From: Halocatena marina
GTDB taxonomy: Archaea; Halobacteriota; Halobacteria; Halobacteriales; Haloarculaceae
Direction of reading: 5' to 3'
NCBI RefSeq assembly: GCF_025913575.1
Contig: NZ_CP109785.1
Coordinates: forward strand, 1,798,001-1,862,000
Length of the DNA stretch: 64,000 bases
Position 1 is the stretch's first letter. Every line of letters begins with the position of its first letter. The notes beneath the pieces were generated by a model. The model worked only from the letters and a program-made list of their open reading frames with translations, was not told the origin of the DNA and ran no database searches. Below are positions 17,724-26,419 of the stretch, piece by piece. The position numbers and the translations under genes were made by a program.

Positions 17724-20021
17724 GTGCCCTCAGAAGTACTTCCACCGCTGAGTGAGCATCAGTTGCTCTTGCTGTTCGCCGAGTTGTTTCTCTTGCTCTT
17801 TACGGCTCGGGGATTAGGTGAAGTAGCAAAGCGCATGGGGTTGCCGTCGGTTTTGGGTGAACTTCTCGCGGGAATCGTCATCGGACCGTCACTGCTCGGC
17901 GCGCTTGCACCTGGTCTGTTTTTGGCAATCTTCCCCCCGGAACCAAGTCAGTATCACTTGATCGAGGCCGTTTCGTGGATCGGTCTCATCATGCTTCTAA
18001 TTGTCACTGGGTTGGAGACCGACCTCGAACTCATTATCAGCAGGGCAAAATCAGCCACGTACACAGCACTCGGCGGAATCATCATCCCGTTCGCGATGGG
18101 TGTTGCGCTCGGATACGTATTGCCGGGACAGTTCCTCGCGAATGATGGACAACGGCTCGTGTTCAGCCTTTTTATTGGGACTGCACTCAGCATCTCCGCC
18201 ATTCCAGTGATTGCAAAAGTCCTCATTGACATGGGGATGATGCATCGTGACGTCGGTCAGATCACGATCGCATCGGGGATGCTCAACGACACGATTGGGT
18301 GGGTTATGTTGGCGCTCGTTGCGAGCCTCGCCCGTACTGGCAGCGAACAAGCACTTGGTGCAGCTGGTGTTACACTCGTCTGGCTCGTGATCATCCTCGG
18401 TGTTTCGTTCACGCTCGGTCCCCGGCTCACCGAGTGGCTCTTTCGCTGGGTTGACGCGACGCTTGGGAGCGATGACCTCACGAAGACAACAGTAGTGATG
18501 ATTCTTGCACTGGGTGTTGGAACAATCACCCACTATCTCGGACTAGAAGCAGTTCTCGGGGCGTTCATCGTCGGGGTACTCGTTGGACAGGTGCGTCGAT
18601 TCGACTCCTCAGCTCGTCACACGTTCGAGGTCATCTCGCTCGGTATCTTCGCACCGATCTTCTTCGCCACAGCGGGCCTGCGTGTGGATCTGACAACGTG
18701 GGCCGACCCAGTCGTCATGCTGGCTGGAATCACCGTTCTCGCGGTCGCCATTGCCGGAAAATTCATCGGGTCGTTCATCGGTGCAAGGGCCGCCGGGCTC
18801 TCTACGTGGGAGGGAATTGCGATGGGATCCGGGCTCAACGCTCGGGGTGCGCTCGAACTCATCGTTGCAACGGTCGGTCTCAGCATCGGTGTGCTCACTA
18901 CCACGATGTATACGATTATCGTGACTGTTGCGATCGTCACCTCGCTGATCGCACCGCCACTACTTCGACTCTCACTCTCACGAATCGAGCTCTCGGCCGA
19001 CGAAGTCGATCGTCTCGAGCGTGAAGAATTGGAACGACAGAGCTTCCTCGGTGGTGTTATTCGTGTACTGTTGCCCACCCAGTGTAGCGTCGATTCTCAA
19101 CTTGCAGCCCAGTTGCTCGGTCATATCGCCAGAAATAGAGAGATAGAGATCACGAGCATGTACGTCGATACCGATGGAACAGAACCGAGCGGCACTCCCC
19201 TCGTTCGTCGCATAAAGCGGGTGGTAGACGGATTTGGAGTATCCGACACAGTGCAAAGCGACGGCGGGGCGAACACACAGCAGGTATACGAACAGTCAGA
19301 GGACTGTCTCGATCTCATCGATGCACAGATCGATATTCCAAACAAACAACTCCGAAACATCGTTCGAACCGCTGAAACAACCGTGAGTGAGTCAGTTCTT
19401 GACGAGGTAAGCGACAGCTACGATCTGGTGGCGCTCGGAGCGGACGGCCAGTTAGAGTACAGTCCCGATGAACCGCTGTTCGGTATGGCGATAGACAATC
19501 TAGTTCAAGCGACACCGTGTCCAATCCTAATTGCTGTCTCAAATATGAGTCAGACTACGAAAACACTCCCCGAGCTTTCGATTCAACGGATCCTCCTCCC
19601 AACTATTGGAACAGAGTACAGTCGGCGAGCTGCGGAGATTTCGTTCGAAGTTGCGACAGCGTATGACGCCACGGTCGAAATCACCCACATCGTCAATCGG
19701 TCTCAGTTAGGCGACCTTTATATGAGCGGGACCGACCGATCGATTTCGGAGGCGATCGACCTCGCAGAATCGATCGTCGATCGAGAAGCCGAAATCGGAC
19801 AGACGATGGGCGTCAATGTTCGCACAAACGTCTCAGTCGGCACCAAACCCGAACGAACGCTCATCGAACGTGCGACGATCAACGAAACAGATCTGATCGT
19901 CCTCGGCAGCGAAGTCCGGCCGGGATCTCGTCGGGCCTTCTTTGGCCACCGGGTTGAGTATATCGTGAAAAACGCCCCCTGCCCAGTCTTGGTCATCTGC
20001 TCGAAACAGTCGTACCAATGA
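17724..20021 (+). CDS. CPA2-type cation:proton antiporter with two USP domains
   Basis: A 765-residue protein starting at a GTG. Residues about 10-425 form a 12-13 helix antiporter core: GLPSVLGELLAGIVIGPSLLG, LFLLLFTARGLGE, and an IGTALSISAIPVIAKVLIDM motif (CPA2 helix 5). A charged linker (EVDRLEREELERQ) leads into two universal stress protein domains, about 440-610 and 625-765. The second ends with the typical GSRRAFFGHRVEYIVKNAPCPVLVI. The protein should exchange H+ for Na+ or K+ across the membrane. The cytoplasmic USP pair probably senses nucleotide or stress state and gates transport. A second CPA2 antiporter without USP lies at 40.3 kb. Confidence 0.9.
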   Translation: MPSEVLPPLSEHQLLLLFAELFLLLFTARGLGEVAKRMGLPSVLGELLAGIVIGPSLLGALAPGLFLAIFPPEPSQYHLIEAVSWIGLIMLLIVTGLETDLELIISRAKSATYTALGGIIIPFAMGVALGYVLPGQFLANDGQRLVFSLFIGTALSISAIPVIAKVLIDMGMMHRDVGQITIASGMLNDTIGWVMLALVASLARTGSEQALGAAGVTLVWLVIILGVSFTLGPRLTEWLFRWVDATLGSDDLTKTTVVMILALGVGTITHYLGLEAVLGAFIVGVLVGQVRRFDSSARHTFEVISLGIFAPIFFATAGLRVDLTTWADPVVMLAGITVLAVAIAGKFIGSFIGARAAGLSTWEGIAMGSGLNARGALELIVATVGLSIGVLTTTMYTIIVTVAIVTSLIAPPLLRLSLSRIELSADEVDRLEREELERQSFLGGVIRVLLPTQCSVDSQLAAQLLGHIARNREIEITSMYVDTDGTEPSGTPLVRRIKRVVDGFGVSDTVQSDGGANTQQVYEQSEDCLDLIDAQIDIPNKQLRNIVRTAETTVSESVLDEVSDSYDLVALGADGQLEYSPDEPLFGMAIDNLVQATPCPILIAVSNMSQTTKTLPELSIQRILLPTIGTEYSRRAAEISFEVATAYDATVEITHIVNRSQLGDLYMSGTDRSISEAIDLAESIVDREAEIGQTMGVNVRTNVSVGTKPERTLIERATINETDLIVLGSEVRPGSRRAFFGHRVEYIVKNAPCPVLVICSKQSYQ

Positions 20022-20158
20022 ACCGTTGAAATGCGTCCAACTGCGTTCGTGTCTCTACTCTCTCACGGCGTGCTGTGTTCGTAGCGATGGTTTGCAGTAC
20101 TCTTTTTCGACGAGACAACGCTGCTCCTCGGCCACAGGATAGATCGCTTCGTTTCGGT

Positions 20159-20599
20159 TTATCCGCTCAGTTGGTCTGGAGTGATATCGAGTTGTTCGAG
20201 CATTCCCAATGTGTCCCAGTTAGCCCACGTTTCAGTAAGCTTTCCATCCTCAATACGGTTCATTGTCAATCCAGTTACTTCATATGATTTTCCAGTGGGT
20301 TCGACGCCCATGAACCGTCCCTTGTGAGTTCCAGTGTCAATGGCACGAAACACGACGAGATCATCTTCGGCGACCATATCTTCAATCGTCACCCGAGCGT
20401 CTGGAAATGCTTTCCGGAACGTCTGGACCATTTCGACGAATTCGTCGGGATCACGCTGTCGATCGGGGATGCCCGGATCATGTCTGACGTACTCCTCGGC
20501 GATTACTTCATCAGCTATCTCGTAGTTGCCATCGTTTATGATTTCCCCGATGAATCGACGAACGACTGTTTTTTTGTTGTGTACCCGTGTCGTTGCCAT
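20159..20599 (-). CDS. SnoaL-like ester cyclase family protein
   Basis: 146 residues. A SnoaL-like polyketide cyclase fold: helices with VVRRFIGEIINDGNYEIADEV, then the strand-rich region EEYVRHDP, FPDARVTIEDMVAEDDLVVFR, THKGRFMGVEPTGK and ETWANWDTLGMLEQLD. The family includes many small stress or detoxification proteins with no clear enzymology. There is no polyketide gene nearby, so a cyclase role should not be assumed. It is convergent with the antiporter gene. Confidence 0.85.
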   Translation of the reverse strand: MATTRVHNKKTVVRRFIGEIINDGNYEIADEVIAEEYVRHDPGIPDRQRDPDEFVEMVQTFRKAFPDARVTIEDMVAEDDLVVFRAIDTGTHKGRFMGVEPTGKSYEVTGLTMNRIEDGKLTETWANWDTLGMLEQLDITPDQLSG

Positions 20600-21242
20600 G
20601 ATTGCTCCTCATTTCTTACCATGACAGTATACTGTTTATTCGTTGTTTCGTGTTCACCAAGTAAGTGATTCAGGTACTGTTCTGGTGCGTACTACTGAAC
20701 GTCACTAATGTGAGTATAGCTATACGAAGACACACAACAGAAATGATTCAATACACGCATCCGATATATTCAAACCCAGCATTTGAGTTATGAACCGGAC
20801 GAACCATCACTAGTTATTCTACCTTACTATACTCATACAACTTATATAATAATAAATTAAAATTTATAGACTAAAACACTTATTACTATCTGTTCCGTGG
20901 TATTCAGACGTGAAACGGCATTCGAATTCGAATATAATCAGAAAAGAACTGGACAATCATCGAGACAATGGTAGTGACAAAACAGGGGAGGTCGGAAGAT
21001 GTGTTCGAAGCACACTATCAACCAGAAAGTAAAAGAGAGCGTTGCTTGGGGGGTAATGACCCGATGTTCGTCTATGGACTGTTTGCCAGTGCGGGTGGCA
21101 GGCATCCATGCAACTTCTCGTCCGAAGCCGACCAACCGAGTACGTCTGGAAAATCCCCATTCGAAGAAGCTCTCGACCACCACAGATACTCGAATCCATT
21201 CAGATTCAGCAAGCAGCAAAACGCAGTACAACAATAGCAACC
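20600..21242. other. AT-rich intergenic region
   Basis: About 640 bases, very AT-rich from 20700 to 20940. Short frames at 20968-21237 and 20999-21253 overlap each other in two phases and lack any recognisable motif, so they are not called. The promoter of the NadE-like gene must lie here. Confidence 0.45.
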
Positions 21243-22163
21243 ATGACAACTAAAATCCGAATCACTGAGTCGACGAACCGTGGGAAGCTGACGGCGATTG
21301 AAGATCCCGAATCGATCCTCCACGAACGAATAACGTTCATACAAAACACCGTGGAAACAGCGGACGCCACTGGTGTCGTTGTGAACTTGAGCGGCAATGT
21401 TGATTCGACGGTGACAGCGAAGCTCGCCGTCGAGGCACTCGGGAACGAGTCCGTTGATGGACTCATCTTCTCGGCCAATACGAGCTGCAAAGAGGATATT
21501 GCCGATGCACAGGCTGTTGCATCGGAGCTCAATATCGATGTACAGACGATTGATATCCAGCCAGTGCTCACGTCGTTCGTACAGACCACCGCGACTGATG
21601 AAATGCGATTTACTCCCTCAGATCCGTTGTTGAGCCCTCGTTCACGAACGGTGGTCGTGAATCCAATCGAAACAAAGTCGAACCATCACAAGGCCATGGA
21701 AAACGTCGCAGCTCGGATCCAAATGATGTTCGCGTATTTCGAGGCGAACACCTCATCACGACTCGTTCTCGGCAATAGTACGCGTACAGAATTGCTGACT
21801 GGCCACTTCACGAAATTCGGCAACGGTGGTGTAGATCTCTTCCCACTTGGTGATCTCTACAAAACGGAAGTACTTGATCTCGCTCGTTCGCTCGACGTCC
21901 CACAGAAGATTGTCGAAAAAGAGCCGACTGTCGAAATTTGGAAGGATCAAACCGACGCATCCGAACACGGTGCCTCATACGAGACCATCGATGCGATATT
22001 ACAACAGCTCGTTGACGACCAGCAGAGTGTTGAGCAAGCAGCCGATACGCTCAGTGTCGATTCGGAACTGGTCGCTGCATGCGCCGAACTGTACACCACA
22101 ACCGCCCACAAACGGACGTTTCCGCCAACGCCCGCCGAGCACTCGTCTGAGAAAAAGAGCTAA
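21243..22163 (+). CDS. NAD synthetase-like ATP pyrophosphatase, altered P-loop
   Basis: 306 residues from the ATG at 21243 (a longer frame starting at 21108 is not supported). The order of blocks is that of NH3-dependent NAD synthetase NadE: P-loop region, central GNSTRTELLTGHFTKFGNGGVD, PLGDLYKTEV and a C-terminal KDQTDASEHGASYETIDAIL. Two key motifs differ from the canonical forms. The PPi loop is SGNVDS (residues 50-55) instead of SGGxDS, and GQTDE is DQTDA. Such changes would affect ATP or adenylate handling. It may be a divergent paralogue with another substrate rather than the cell's main NadE. No glutaminase domain is present. Confidence 0.82.
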   Translation: MTTKIRITESTNRGKLTAIEDPESILHERITFIQNTVETADATGVVVNLSGNVDSTVTAKLAVEALGNESVDGLIFSANTSCKEDIADAQAVASELNIDVQTIDIQPVLTSFVQTTATDEMRFTPSDPLLSPRSRTVVVNPIETKSNHHKAMENVAARIQMMFAYFEANTSSRLVLGNSTRTELLTGHFTKFGNGGVDLFPLGDLYKTEVLDLARSLDVPQKIVEKEPTVEIWKDQTDASEHGASYETIDAILQQLVDDQQSVEQAADTLSVDSELVAACAELYTTTAHKRTFPPTPAEHSSEKKS

Positions 22164-22345
22164 CGGGTGCAGCGATCCTCCGACACAGACCGCAAAGAGG
22201 AGTTCAACAGCACCGCTCCGAACACGAGCCGTGGACGAATCGTCTACTCCAAGACGCCGTCAGTGCGGTGTGCACGAAAGCAAATCCCAGTGGCAGTGTC
22301 GACGTTACAGTCGCACAGACGGGCGAACAACGCGGTCAGTCCTGT

Positions 22346-22654
22346 TCAATCTGCTGTCTCTCGAACAGACACTGGAGGGACCGTATCCCACGCCGTGAGC
22401 TCAGTGAGTGCCGCCTCAATGACGATGTCAACCTGCTCGGCAGGCGGTGTCTCCCGATTCACCGTACTCTTGAGCAGCACGCGGAGTTCAAGCACGTCTT
22501 CGAGCGTGATTTGAGAGTAGTGACGATGCAGTGCCTGAAGCGTCGTGGTCGTCACTACGGCCGGCGTAAGCGCCTCTGAGTGCTCAGCAAGTGTTTGGAA
22601 AACGTCCGCGCGAACGGTCCGGAGCTGATTGTGATTGATTGACGGCAGCTTCAT
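22346..22654 (-). CDS. Possible small hypothetical protein
   Basis: A 102-codon frame with an ATG at 22654. The predicted protein is helical, starting MKLPSINHNQLRTVRADVFQTL and ending in a Pro/Glu-rich tail. Codon use is plausible and no other frame in the region looks better, but I recognise no family. It is convergent with the NadE-like gene, with about 180 bases between them. It could be a genuine small cytoplasmic protein or a chance frame. Confidence 0.4.
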   Translation of the reverse strand: MKLPSINHNQLRTVRADVFQTLAEHSEALTPAVVTTTTLQALHRHYSQITLEDVLELRVLLKSTVNRETPPAEQVDIVIEAALTELTAWDTVPPVSVRETAD

Positions 22655-22986
22655 GTGTGTGTTCTCCCATCCCGAAGTGAATCATCGGATCGAGGACGAA
22701 CTGACATCTGTGATAACATGGGTGCTGTGTTTGTTCTCACTCTCGGGTATGATACAAGGAAAGAATGACTAGGTATTAAATTTTTCTCTCAGGAATTAGT
22801 TGGGAGAATCACTCACTGGATTCGATGGACGTGTTAAAGCCGACAGCCGTTACAATCGTACAGAGAAGAGCAGACAGAAAGCCGTTTGGAGTCTGTGCCA
22901 AAATCGGCTACAGAAGCCATGATATCGGGAGTTTCCCGAACAACTACCGGTTTCTCAAATAAGAGAGGCCGCCCAGACACAAACGA
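22655..22986. other. Intergenic region
   Basis: About 330 bases with no coding frame or structural signal that I can support. The AT-rich part near 22770-22800 may carry the promoter of the small minus-strand frame to its left. Confidence 0.35.
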
Positions 22987-23457
22987 TTACTCGGCGATGT
23001 CGGCGACGGCGGCGGCTGCGAGTTCGCGCAAGCGTTCGGGGGAAACGGGAAACACCGCTGAAGGCGTACCAGCAGCCGCCCAAACTGTATCGTGCTCAAG
23101 GAGCGTCTCGTCCAGTAACACGGTCAGGGACTTCTTGTGACATATCGGGGGGACACCACCGATACTCCAGCCGGTTGCTTTCTTTACAGTGTCTGCATCA
23201 GCCATCACAACGCGCGTTCCGCCAACAATCTCTGCCACTGTGTCGGTATCGACGCGGTTTGCGCCACTGGTGATGACGACGACAGGGTCGCTATCTGCAG
23301 TGACGACGATGCTGGAGGCGATCTGTGAAGTGTTACATCCGATTGCGTTGGCTGCATCCGCGGCTGTCTTTGTTCCGTCAGGAAACTCGGTGGGCTCTGG
23401 AACGAAGTCGTAACGTTTCTCGGCTTGTTCGACGAACGTCTTCGTACGGTGATGCAT
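22987..23457 (-). CDS. YbaK/EbsC-type aminoacyl-tRNA deacylase
   Basis: 156 residues from the MHHRTKTF start at 23457. A longer frame reaching to 23529 is less likely because the extra leader is unlike the family. The YbaK fold is visible: FVEQAEKRYDFVPEPTEFPDGTKTAADAANAIGC, a strand IASSIVVTADSDPVVVITSG, then GWSIGGVPPICHKKSLTVLLDETLL, and finally the C-terminal GTPSAVFPVSPERLREL. Proteins of this family hydrolyse mischarged tRNAs such as Cys-tRNA(Pro) or Ala-tRNA(Pro) as free-standing editing factors. The lysine that fixes the substrate cannot be assigned with certainty here. Confidence 0.85.
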   Translation of the reverse strand: MHHRTKTFVEQAEKRYDFVPEPTEFPDGTKTAADAANAIGCNTSQIASSIVVTADSDPVVVITSGANRVDTDTVAEIVGGTRVVMADADTVKKATGWSIGGVPPICHKKSLTVLLDETLLEHDTVWAAAGTPSAVFPVSPERLRELAAAAVADIAE

Positions 23458-23638
23458 TTGTAGGCTGATCACACGAGGAAAGTGAAAACGTTTGCTGGTT
23501 GGACCGAGCCGATCTCGGTCTCTCAGCATCGTGGTTGTCTTCTGTACTTGCGAAGAGTCATTCGAACATCAAGTCAGAGCGTGCTTGTTCTGAGGACAGA
23601 ACCAAAAACTGGAGCGGAATAAGTGTGATGCTCACATC

Positions 23639-24241
23639 TCAACGGGCTTCTGTCGCCGATGACGTGACACTCTGCTGTGCTTCGGCGCGTCCACCCATTG
23701 CGGTCGTAGCCAGTGAGATTCCACTGGTGAGAAGACCGATTCCGAAGAGGAGACCGAGCGCCCAGAGAGCGCTGCTTGGGAACGCTAACCAGACGAGGGC
23801 AGCGATTACCAGCGATAGAACCCCGCTAACAACAATCGAAAGCCATCCACGCTGTGGACGGAGACGGAACCCCATCACAGTTTCGACGATGCCATCTACG
23901 AAGAAGAATGCAATCAACAGAACTGTTAGGGTGACGAGCCCAACGAATGGATTCAGGAGGAGGGAGAGACCTGCCACAACAAAAACGACCGCCAAGACTA
24001 GTTGTATGAGAAACCCTGTCCACTCCCGCCCGGAAAACGCGTGTACGAAGTGTACAATCCCGCCGATTACGAGATACGCTCCGAGGAAGAACGAGAGAGT
24101 AAGTCCCGCGAATAGTGGCGTGAAGACAGCCAGCAGTCCGAGGATAGCTATTACGATACCAACTGCCAACAGAAGCCGCCACGTACCTTGAATTGTGTCT
24201 TCTGAACGCTCCCTGTCTGTGACATTGTCGGTGGCACTCAT
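23639..24241 (-). CDS. HdeD-like (DUF308) membrane protein
   Basis: 200 residues from MSATDNVTDRERSED. An in-frame ATG at 24277 would add 12 residues. Six hydrophobic helices are visible, with repeats of pattern IVIAILGLLAVFTPLFAGLTLSFFLGAYLVIGG and LLNPFVGLVTLTVLL followed by IVETVMGFRLRP. This is the HdeD (DUF308) family, associated in bacteria with acid stress resistance; the function in haloarchaea is unknown. It is a lone gene. Confidence 0.82.
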   Translation of the reverse strand: MSATDNVTDRERSEDTIQGTWRLLLAVGIVIAILGLLAVFTPLFAGLTLSFFLGAYLVIGGIVHFVHAFSGREWTGFLIQLVLAVVFVVAGLSLLLNPFVGLVTLTVLLIAFFFVDGIVETVMGFRLRPQRGWLSIVVSGVLSLVIAALVWLAFPSSALWALGLLFGIGLLTSGISLATTAMGGRAEAQQSVTSSATEAR

Positions 24242-24786
24242 TGTGATTCCCGATAGGAATATACATTCAATGAACATAACCTGGTTCCGTTCTTATGCAA
24301 GGAAGCTAATACCTGATCGAAGAGACGTCGATCGATTACGGTCTATATGTTTGTCTTTCTACTTGTATATTCCCCCTCAATCAGCCGAGTACGTCAGTAC
24401 CGAGCGTCGCTCGTGCTTCGGGCGGCGATTGGTTCGATGAACGACATCCACGAGGGTTCTCTGTAGTCCCAGAGACATCTCAGATATTCGTCCGTGCCGA
24501 GCAGCGTTACTCACACTCTACTGTTCGAATCTCTGTACTCAGATTAAAAATTCTATCAACACAGAGTGCTGGATTCGACGTGTTAACCACACTTCATTGA
24601 CAGAATAAAATATTTACAACAGAAGTGTTGGTGCTAAACTATCGAATCATTTCACTATCAGAACACGCCCACACGCATCGATTCGATAACTGCTTGCTTG
24701 GGGAATAGAATCTAACTTGATCGTGACTGGCCCATATCAATACCGTACCATAGCAAGAAGATCGAAGGTCGACCGTCACAAAGGGA

Positions 24787-24927
24787 ATGTCCAACGGATC
24801 AATAGACCGTTTGTCGTCTGATTCGGCCTCAAATAATTACTCACCTGTCGAGTTGGTAACCGTGAACGAAAGTTCCGAATGTCTTCGGGACGTCATCAGA
24901 ATTACTCAGTTAGAAGAATCCCACTGA
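24787..24927 (+). CDS. Possible small protein, 46 residues
   Basis: ATG at 24787, stop TGA at 24925-24927. It is acidic and polar, starting MSNGSIDRLSSDSA and with a C-terminal helical piece. It has no known motif, and composition alone does not decide whether it is translated. Confidence 0.2.
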   Translation: MSNGSIDRLSSDSASNNYSPVELVTVNESSECLRDVIRITQLEESH

Positions 24928-25143
24928 TCCGCAATACTGCCTAACAATTGTTCTAAATTCGAATATCGGCGTCGTTATCCCTGTCGTGTTTTCCCAACAT
25001 ATATACGTAATTACTTAGTTCTACTAAAATGATGACACAAAATCAAGGTAGTACTATTTTTATTAAGTGGTAATATGTAGACATAAATATTAGAATGCGT
25101 CATTCAAGTGAATTGTAGAGACTACTCAATCGGGAGAAAGACC

Positions 25144-25266
25144 ATGCAGCCCGATCACAACTGTTTGCCGTGCAGATATTTTGACATTCAGTGCACACCT
25201 TAATTACATCAGTACGAGTGTAATGGCTGCGAATTCACTTTCACGTATCACAATCCCGCGGGTTAG
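25144..25266 (+). pseudogene. Zinc-ribbon-like remnant with in-frame stop
   Basis: One frame gives MQPDHNCLPCRYFDIQC, an in-frame TAA at 25201, then YECNGCEFTFTYHNPAG and a TAG at 25264. Two CxxC pairs in a row are typical of zinc ribbons in transposases and related DNA-binding proteins. The internal stop and the absence of a continued frame suggest decay. Which family it came from is uncertain. Confidence 0.35.
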
Positions 25267-25977
25267 CTGCACCAGAGAAGACTGACTTCACCATCATTTA
25301 CACTCACATACAAAAACTAATTTTTACAATACTACCATATACGTACTATGAACCAATTGAAAGTGAGTACTCGAATGAGGAGGTCAGATATAGTTCATTT
25401 CACCAATGGTGCTCGAAAAGTGGCCCCATCGACGAAACGACGCTTGGAGTTACCCACAATCCAGAAGCGTGTGCGTCTATCATTCAGCGGGAAATGCCCT
25501 ATCAAGGTCAAATCGACAGATACCGAATCAGACCTCGACGGACTGAGAGCACCAGCGTGGTCATGGTATCACCGACACAGAACAAATAGTTGTGTTACGG
25601 TTGGTCGTAGCAGCATAGACCGTGTGAGAAAGCTGGAACTTGCCAAATCCGACCGAACGACCATCGCCAATTATTCGTCGCACAGGAAGCGTACTGCGAA
25701 CGTGTCTCGGTCGACAGTCGTGTCCATAGCTATCGAATATGAATGAGTAGTTACTTTCAATTCATATTTCAAGAATAACAATTCATTCACCATATATGTA
25801 ATTCGAACAGTACGTGAATATCGTCACTTCAATTAGGTTGTTTCGTTGGTCGAATAGTTCAGACTCATCTGATGGGGACATCTCTATTCGATATTCATCA
25901 CCATTCATCGCAACTATCTGTATTTCGGAGCGTTTATGATGAATTAGGGCAGCCTAAAAACATGGAGAGAGCGATAG

Positions 25978-26208
25978 GACTGGCGACATCTCGATCCAGT
26001 AGGATACGCTCAGGAATGGGCGCAAGCACACCTCAGAGAGTACGCTCACAATCCGTGGAAATCGAGAGCTCGTCAGATGATCGGTCTATTCGAGAACGAG
26101 GTCATCCGACGACACAACGAGAAATTCTCGAACGGTACGACTGGAAGGCCACTGCTACTACTGCCGATCGCCCTAGTCGACATAAAAGCGACATCAGAGC
26201 AGTACTGA
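25978..26208 (+). pseudogene. Unrecognised gene fragment (C-terminal-like)
   Basis: After an in-frame TAG at 25975 the frame runs 76 codons to a TGA at 26206, starting DWRHLDPVGYAQEWAQ. It continues through segments like REYAHNPWKSRARQM and GLFENEVIRRHNEKF. Amino-acid usage is much more protein-like than in the other frames, yet there is no start codon at its head and stops lie upstream. I cannot name the family. Confidence 0.3.
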
Positions 26209-26419
26209 GAAAACACAGAAACACATCACATCTCAGTGCTATCTCTACCGTGTCGTCCAGACCAATTCACCCAACACACACCCCGACCTGCTCGGAGAGC
26301 ACACATATCCACAATTTCCATTTCGAGAATGATGAATCACACCGTTCTACCCGGGAGAGAAAAGAGACAGATAGACTGTCGCTATTCACACGACAAAAGA
26401 AACAAAGAGGGACGATGAG

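Larger units (their letters stand above)
24242..26419. other. 2.2-kb gene desert with broken reading frames
   Basis: The longest gap in the window. It is AT-rich in 24540-24720 and 24990-25100. Several short stretches look like former coding sequence: a CxxC/CxxC zinc-ribbon-like frame at 25144-25266, a run of frames in different phases at 25350-25740, and a clean C-terminal-looking frame at 25978-26208. None is intact. The simplest reading is a decayed mobile element or plasmid-derived gene. Confidence 0.5.

Noticed and set aside
20999..21253. Short frames preceding the NadE-like gene in two phases
   Set aside because: They overlap one another, have odd composition and end inside or before the real start at 21243.
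25348..25746. 132-codon frame in the gene desert
   Set aside because: Very basic and Ser/Thr-rich with no motif; alternative phases look at least as protein-like. I treat the region as decayed.
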